Shown: positions 16,353 through 20,201 of the stretch, one piece after another
Layout: each line of letters opens with the position of its first letter
Numbering within the stretch: position 1 is the stretch's first letter
Source of the DNA: Nitrosospira sp.
GTDB lineage: Bacteria; Pseudomonadota; Gammaproteobacteria; Burkholderiales; Nitrosomonadaceae
Direction of reading: 5' to 3'
Assembly (NCBI GenBank): GCA_030453055.1
Contig: JAKDLC010000006.1
Location: 1-20,201, forward strand
DNA length: 20,201 nucleotides
Notes under the pieces: generated by a model
Told to the model about the DNA's origin: nothing
Databases searched by the model: none
What the model saw: only the letters and a program-made list of their open reading frames with translations
Made by a program: the position numbers and the translations under genes

Positions 16353-17622
16353 TCAGCAATTATTTGAACGTTCTCAGAAATACATCCCCGGTGGTGTTAA
16401 TTCTCCGGTGCGCGCCTTCAAGTCGGTGGGCGGCACGCCGATATTCTTCCGGCGGGGACAAGGCGCCTATGTATGGGATGCGGACGATAAAACCTACGTG
16501 GATTACGTCGGTTCCTGGGGGCCGTTAATCCTTGGTCATGCGCATCCCGAAGTGATTAAAGCGGTGCAGGCGGCGGCGCAGAATGGTTTGACTTTTGGCG
16601 CACCCACGGAAGCGGAACTCGAAATAGCGGAGCTGCTGTGCAAACTGGTTCCCTCAATTGAGCAAGTAAGACTGGTGAGCTCGGGAACGGAGGCTACCAT
16701 GAGCGCCATTCGTCTGGCGCGAGGCTACACCGCCAGAAACCGCATTATCAAATTCGAGGGTTGTTACCATGGTCATGATGATGCCTTACTGGTGAAGGCG
16801 GGCTCCGGGGCGCTTACTTTCGGGCATCCCAGTTCCGCCGGAATTCCCACGGGAACCACCGCCAGCACCGTGGTGCTGGATTACAACGATCTCTCCGGTG
16901 TGGAACAGGCGTTCAACCAATTTGGCGAAGAAATCGCCGCGGTCATCGTTGAACCCGTAGCGGGCAACATGAATCTGGTGGCGCCGCAAGCCGGCTTTTT
17001 GGCGGTCCTGCGCGAGTTGTGCACGCAATACGGCGGCGTACTGATCTTTGACGAAGTAATGACGGGCTTTCGCGTGGGATTGGGTTGCGCCCAAGGGCTC
17101 TACGGCATAACACCCGATCTTACCACTCTCGGCAAGGTGATCGGCGGCGGTATGCCAATGGCCGCTTTTGGCGGCAGGCGTGACATTATGCAGTGCCTGG
17201 CCCCGCTGGGACCCGTATACCAGGCAGGCACGCTTTCCGGCAACCCTGTCGCGGTGGCCGCGGGGCTCGCCACCTTGAGGCTGGTACAGATGCCGGGATT
17301 CTATGAAAAACTTGCCGCCGCAACGCGGCAGCTCACGGAAGGTTTCGCCCTGGCCGCCAAAAAACACGGCATCGTTTTTTGTGCACAAGCGATGGGGGGT
17401 ATGTTCGGCCTCTATTTTCGGAAGGATCTGCCGGCAAGTTACGCTGAAGTAATGGCCTGCGACAAGGAAGCCTTTAACCGCTTTTTTCATGCCATGCTTG
17501 GAGAAGGCATTTACTTCGCGCCATCGGCGTTCGAAGCCGGGTTTGTTTCCGCAGCACATGGCGACGTGGAAATCAGCAAAACACTGGAGGCGGCCGATCG
17601 GGTATTCGGCGCATTGAAATAA
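16339..17622 (+). CDS. hemL: Glutamate-1-semialdehyde 2,1-aminomutase
   Basis: PLP enzyme making 5-aminolevulinate from glutamate-1-semialdehyde, the C5 route to haem. At 427 residues it matches E. coli HemL (426). The PLP lysine is K266 in [11 protein letters not shown], the cofactor-contacting acid is D238 in [11 protein letters not shown], and the N-terminal [19 protein letters not shown] (14-32) and [16 protein letters not shown] (114-129) are conserved. The ATG overlaps the end of thiE by 14 bases, implying coupling with thiamine genes, a grouping often seen in betaproteobacteria. It converges on the cytochrome gene across 45 bases. Confidence 0.98.
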   Translation: MTSRNQQLFERSQKYIPGGVNSPVRAFKSVGGTPIFFRRGQGAYVWDADDKTYVDYVGSWGPLILGHAHPEVIKAVQAAAQNGLTFGAPTEAELEIAELLCKLVPSIEQVRLVSSGTEATMSAIRLARGYTARNRIIKFEGCYHGHDDALLVKAGSGALTFGHPSSAGIPTGTTASTVVLDYNDLSGVEQAFNQFGEEIAAVIVEPVAGNMNLVAPQAGFLAVLRELCTQYGGVLIFDEVMTGFRVGLGCAQGLYGITPDLTTLGKVIGGGMPMAAFGGRRDIMQCLAPLGPVYQAGTLSGNPVAVAAGLATLRLVQMPGFYEKLAAATRQLTEGFALAAKKHGIVFCAQAMGGMFGLYFRKDLPASYAEVMACDKEAFNRFFHAMLGEGIYFAPSAFEAGFVSAAHGDVEISKTLEAADRVFGALK

Positions 17623-17667
17623 TCCTGAATCCAAACCGGTTTGATTGGTGTCGGGTTAGCCCTGGAC

Positions 17668-18327
17668 TTAGCGCAAACCGGAAATAAACTCGGATACCGC
17701 CTGTATTTCCTTCTCGCTCATGCGAGAAGCAATCATGTGCATCTCGTTGTTGACATCTTTGGTACGCTGGTCGGTACGGAATGCCCGCAATTGCGCGGCG
17801 ACATATTCCGAATGCTGCCCGGCAAGGCGTGGATAGTTGGGTGGAATGCCGGCGCCATTGGGGGAATGGCAAGCGGCACAGGCGGGCAGGCCGGTTTCGA
17901 GGTTGCCGCCGCGATATATTTTTTCGCCCTGTTCCGCCAGCGCCTTGTCCTTGGCTACTCCGGGCTTGGGGGTCTGCTGTGCGTAATAAGCCGCCAGATT
18001 CTTCATATCGTCCAGTGAAAGCGGTGCAACCATTGCGGCCATGATCGGACTTTCACGTTCCGCTGGCTTGCCGTCTTGCGATTTGAAATCCTTCAGTTGC
18101 TTGATGATATACTCGGCATGCTGTCCGGCAAGGATGGGATTTGCGGGAATGGTGCTGTTACCGTCTGCGTTATGACAAGCCGCGCAAGCCTGAGTTGCGA
18201 TTTGCCGACCCTTTGCCGCATCCCCCCGCGCCTTCCCGGCCTCGGTGGCGGTTTCGGCGAAAACCTGGCTGGACAACGCCAGCGCGGCCAATGCCGCTAT
18301 GTTCGAAACTAGTTTCATGCCTTGCAT
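17668..18327 (-). CDS. Cytochrome c4-type di-haem cytochrome
   Basis: A 219-residue periplasmic cytochrome with two class I c-type domains in tandem. Haem attachment sites are CAACH at 48-52 and CAACH at 150-154. Each domain repeats the pattern of an LAGQHxEY block (about 66-72 and 168-174) and a later Met-containing segment (SPIMAAMVAPLS; NNEMHMIASRM) that supplies the axial ligand. Residues 1-24 are a signal peptide cleaved after VFA, with the positive charge from K5. Two ATGs three codons apart (18325-18327 and 18316-18318) are both plausible. Cytochrome c4 passes electrons to terminal oxidases. It is a single-gene unit. Confidence 0.95.
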   Translation of the reverse strand: MQGMKLVSNIAALAALALSSQVFAETATEAGKARGDAAKGRQIATQACAACHNADGNSTIPANPILAGQHAEYIIKQLKDFKSQDGKPAERESPIMAAMVAPLSLDDMKNLAAYYAQQTPKPGVAKDKALAEQGEKIYRGGNLETGLPACAACHSPNGAGIPPNYPRLAGQHSEYVAAQLRAFRTDQRTKDVNNEMHMIASRMSEKEIQAVSEFISGLR

Positions 18328-18349
18328 CCCTGGACTCCGGAAAAATCAT

Positions 18350-18378
18350 ATCATGCTATGAATTTTGCATTTTAACAA
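18350..18378 (-). promoter_or_regulatory. Candidate sigma70 promoter of the cytochrome c4 gene
   Basis: On the minus strand TTGTTA (18373-18378) and CATGAT (18350-18355) are separated by exactly 17 bases, each matching four of six consensus positions. The -10 ends 22 bases upstream of the first ATG. Plausible but not unique in this AT-rich gap, which also serves the divergent SPOR gene. Confidence 0.35.
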
Positions 18379-18414
18379 GGCGACGTCTGGTTAACAATAA
18401 TAAACCGTCAATAA

Positions 18415-19029
18415 ATGAGAACATTATTTTTCCTGTTGCTGCTTGCCAACATCGCCTTCGCGCTCTATATTCAATTGGAACCGGTATCAAGCGGCCGTAC
18501 ACAGCCGGTACTGCAACTTCGGCCAGAAAAAACCAATCCCGTGCCTGCGCCCGTACCTGCCGTTGCAAACTGTCTGGAATGGGGGACCTTCCTGGACGTG
18601 GATCTGGAGCGCGTCGAGACGGCGATCGCCGCGCAACAACTGGGCGACAAGGTGACCCTGCAAGCAATGGGTAAAGTTCCAGTCTATTGGATACATATCC
18701 CTCCACTCAATAGTAGACTCCACGCGGAACGAAAAATTGGGGAGCTTAAAAGCCTGGGGGTAACCCATTATTATCACGTTCAAGACGATAGCAAATGGAA
18801 TAACGCCATTTCCATGGGGTTTTTTCATGACATAGAAGATGCCCGGAATCTGATGGCGGCGTTAAGGAGTAAAGGCGTGAGATCAGCGATTATCGGGGCA
18901 CGCAACGTGGAGCAGGTGAAATTTGTAGCACGCGCACCCTCGGAGGACATTACAAGGAAGATGACAAAGTTGAGCCAGGAATTTCCCGGCACTGAGCTTA
19001 AGACAGTCGCCTGCAAGGCCTCGTTATGA
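18415..19029 (+). CDS. SPOR-domain membrane-anchored protein
   Basis: A 204-residue protein with a hydrophobic segment at 3-19, without a clear cleavage site, so probably an inner-membrane anchor with the rest in the periplasm. A short Pro-rich linker (41-50) follows. Residues about 87-165 fit the SPOR fold: a first strand YWIHIPPL, a helix of charged residues, VTHYYHVQDD, then MGFFHDIEDARNLMAALRSKGV, the typical second half. SPOR domains bind denuded glycan strands of peptidoglycan at the division site. Two cysteines, C53 and C200, lie outside the core. The ATG at 18415 has no clear ribosome site. The stop overlaps the map start as ATGA. Confidence 0.75.
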   Translation: MRTLFFLLLLANIAFALYIQLEPVSSGRTQPVLQLRPEKTNPVPAPVPAVANCLEWGTFLDVDLERVETAIAAQQLGDKVTLQAMGKVPVYWIHIPPLNSRLHAERKIGELKSLGVTHYYHVQDDSKWNNAISMGFFHDIEDARNLMAALRSKGVRSAIIGARNVEQVKFVARAPSEDITRKMTKLSQEFPGTELKTVACKASL

Positions 19030-19826
19030 CCGTGTCTATCAAATCCCTCCAGGAAATAGAGAAAATGCGGATAGCGGGTAAACTGGCGTCGGAGGTGCTG
19101 GACTACATTACGCCTTTCGTTAAACCCGGGGTCACCACGAATGAGCTCGATGCCCTGTGCCATGATTACATGGTCAATGTGCAGGATACCATTCCCGCTC
19201 CGCTCAATTACGCACCGCCGGGATATCCGCCTTACCCAAAATCTATCTGCACTTCAGTCAATCATCAGGTGTGTCATGGCGTACCGGGTGAAAAAAAGCT
19301 GAAATCCGGCGATATCGTCAACATTGATGTAACTGTCATTAAAAATGCATACCACGGCGATACCAGCCGCATGTATTACGTTGGCGAACCGGGGGTCCAA
19401 GCGAGGCGCCTGTGTGAAATTACGTATGAATCCATGTGGCGAGGGATTGAAGAAATCAAGCCAGGCAAATGGTTGGGAGACATCGGCCAAGCCATCCAGC
19501 ACTTCGCCGAAAGCCGTGGATGCGGCGTGGTGCGGGAATTCTGCGGCCATGGAATCGGCGCAAAATTCCACGAGGATCCCCAGGTGCTCCACTATGGCCG
19601 TGCGGGCACCGGACTGCAACTCAAAGCCGGCATGATTTTCACCGTCGAGCCGATGATCAATGCGGGAAAGGCTCCCATACGTCAAATGGCCGACGGCTGG
19701 ACCGTTGTAACCAAGGACCACAGCCTCTCGGCGCAATGGGAGCATACCGTGCTGGTCACCGATAGCGGATACGAAGTGCTGACCCTATCCGCCGGTGCGC
19801 CGCCCAAGCCTGCCTTTTCCTCCTGA
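19026..19826 (+). CDS. map: Methionine aminopeptidase, type I
   Basis: Removes the initiator methionine from new proteins in the cytoplasm. At 266 residues it is the usual type Ia size. All five metal ligands are found: D101, D112, H175, E208 and E239, in NIDVTV, YHGDTSR, CGHGIGAKFHEDP, TVEPMI and WEHTVLVTD. The substrate-binding segment SICTSVNHQVCHGVPG (73-88) is intact. The ATG overlaps the SPOR gene stop as ATGA, so the two are coupled. glnD follows three bases after the stop. Confidence 0.97.
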   Translation: MTVSIKSLQEIEKMRIAGKLASEVLDYITPFVKPGVTTNELDALCHDYMVNVQDTIPAPLNYAPPGYPPYPKSICTSVNHQVCHGVPGEKKLKSGDIVNIDVTVIKNAYHGDTSRMYYVGEPGVQARRLCEITYESMWRGIEEIKPGKWLGDIGQAIQHFAESRGCGVVREFCGHGIGAKFHEDPQVLHYGRAGTGLQLKAGMIFTVEPMINAGKAPIRQMADGWTVVTKDHSLSAQWEHTVLVTDSGYEVLTLSAGAPPKPAFSS

Positions 19827-19829
19827 GTC

Positions 19830-20201
19830 ATGAAGCGCCGCGATGCCTGTTCACCGCGGAATTTTAACGCAGACGCAGCCAGGATGACGCTGCTTCAAGG
19901 CCGAGAATCATTACGCCAGCATTATTGCGAAACCGGGAACGGCGCAGCGTTGCTGTGCAACCATTGCCGATTGGTGGATGGCGTTCTGCAGCAGGTCTGG
20001 CGCGAAATGGCAATGCCGGATTCCATCGCGTTGCTGGCGGTGGGGGGTTACGGTCGCAGACAGCTTTTTCCTTATTCGGACATCGATCTGCTGGTGCTGC
20101 TTCCCGGGGTCAAAAACGATGCCGATGCGGTGGACCATGCGATCAAATCCCGGCTGGAACATTGGGTGAGATCGTTGTGGGATATCGGTCTGGAAGTCGG
20201 G
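19830..20201 (+). CDS. glnD: PII uridylyltransferase/uridylyl-removing enzyme, 5' part
   Basis: The first 124 codons of a gene cut by the window edge. The nucleotidyltransferase signature is clear at residues 71-88: VGGYGRRQLFPYSDIDLL, with the catalytic acids D84 and D86. This is the GlnD form of the motif. GlnD uridylylates the PII protein under nitrogen limitation and removes UMP when glutamine is high. ATG at 19830 lies three bases after the map stop; M19 is an alternative start. Expected full length is about 850-900 residues, so HD and ACT domains should lie beyond the window. Confidence 0.9.
   Translation, partial: MKRRDACSPRNFNADAARMTLLQGRESLRQHYCETGNGAALLCNHCRLVDGVLQQVWREMAMPDSIALLAVGGYGRRQLFPYSDIDLLVLLPGVKNDADAVDHAIKSRLEHWVRSLWDIGLEVG

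Noticed and set aside
17632..17643. Perfect palindrome CAAACCGGTTTG between hemL and the cytochrome gene
   Set aside because: It has no loop and no T-run; it may be chance in a short convergent gap.

Overview
The window looks like a chromosomal segment of a betaproteobacterium, most likely an ammonia-oxidiser of the Nitrosomonadaceae (Nitrosospira or Nitrosomonas type). I infer this from protein style and gene order: ubiCAD, hda next to a HAD phosphatase and divergent from purM-purN, then DUF3108 and an RsmB/NOP methyltransferase, later thiD-thiE-hemL, a di-haem cytochrome c4, and map-glnD. No nitrification gene is present, so the genus is only an inference. No rRNA, tRNA, CRISPR array or intact insertion sequence was recognised.

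Layout. Positions 1-2694 (minus strand) are the accessory part. They hold a 781-residue DGQHR-domain protein with a PD-(D/E)xK-like nuclease motif near its N-terminus and a HEPN-like RX4H motif near its C-terminus. It is flanked by a possible small upstream ORF (ATGA overlap) and by the start of a further gene that runs off the left edge. This stretch looks more AT-rich than the rest. About 530 bases of apparently non-coding, AT-rich DNA (2695-3228) separate it from housekeeping genes.

Positions 3229-6120 (minus) carry ubiC-ubiA-ubiD, three early steps of ubiquinone synthesis, tightly packed. Positions 6311-8743 (minus) carry hda, a HAD-IB phosphatase and a lone FecCD/BtuC-type permease. Positions 8892-14103 (plus) carry purM, purN, a DUF3108 periplasmic protein, an RsmB/NOP-family RNA methyltransferase and an MscS-type channel. 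Positions 14189-14785 (minus) carry rubredoxin and glyoxalase I, divergent from thiD-thiE-hemL (14831-17622, plus). A cytochrome c4 gene (minus) converges on hemL. Finally a SPOR-domain protein, map and the 5' part of glnD run off the right edge on the plus strand.

Most likely site of something new: the PD-(D/E)xK + DGQHR + HEPN fusion and its two small or partial partners at 1-2694. DGQHR proteins are known from DNA-modification defence systems (DndB, DpdB), and HEPN and PD-(D/E)xK domains are common effectors in defence. A fusion of all three suggests a stand-alone defence or regulatory nuclease. The second notable feature is a 48-bp in-frame GAT/GAGGAT microsatellite in thiD that encodes 16 consecutive Asp/Glu residues.
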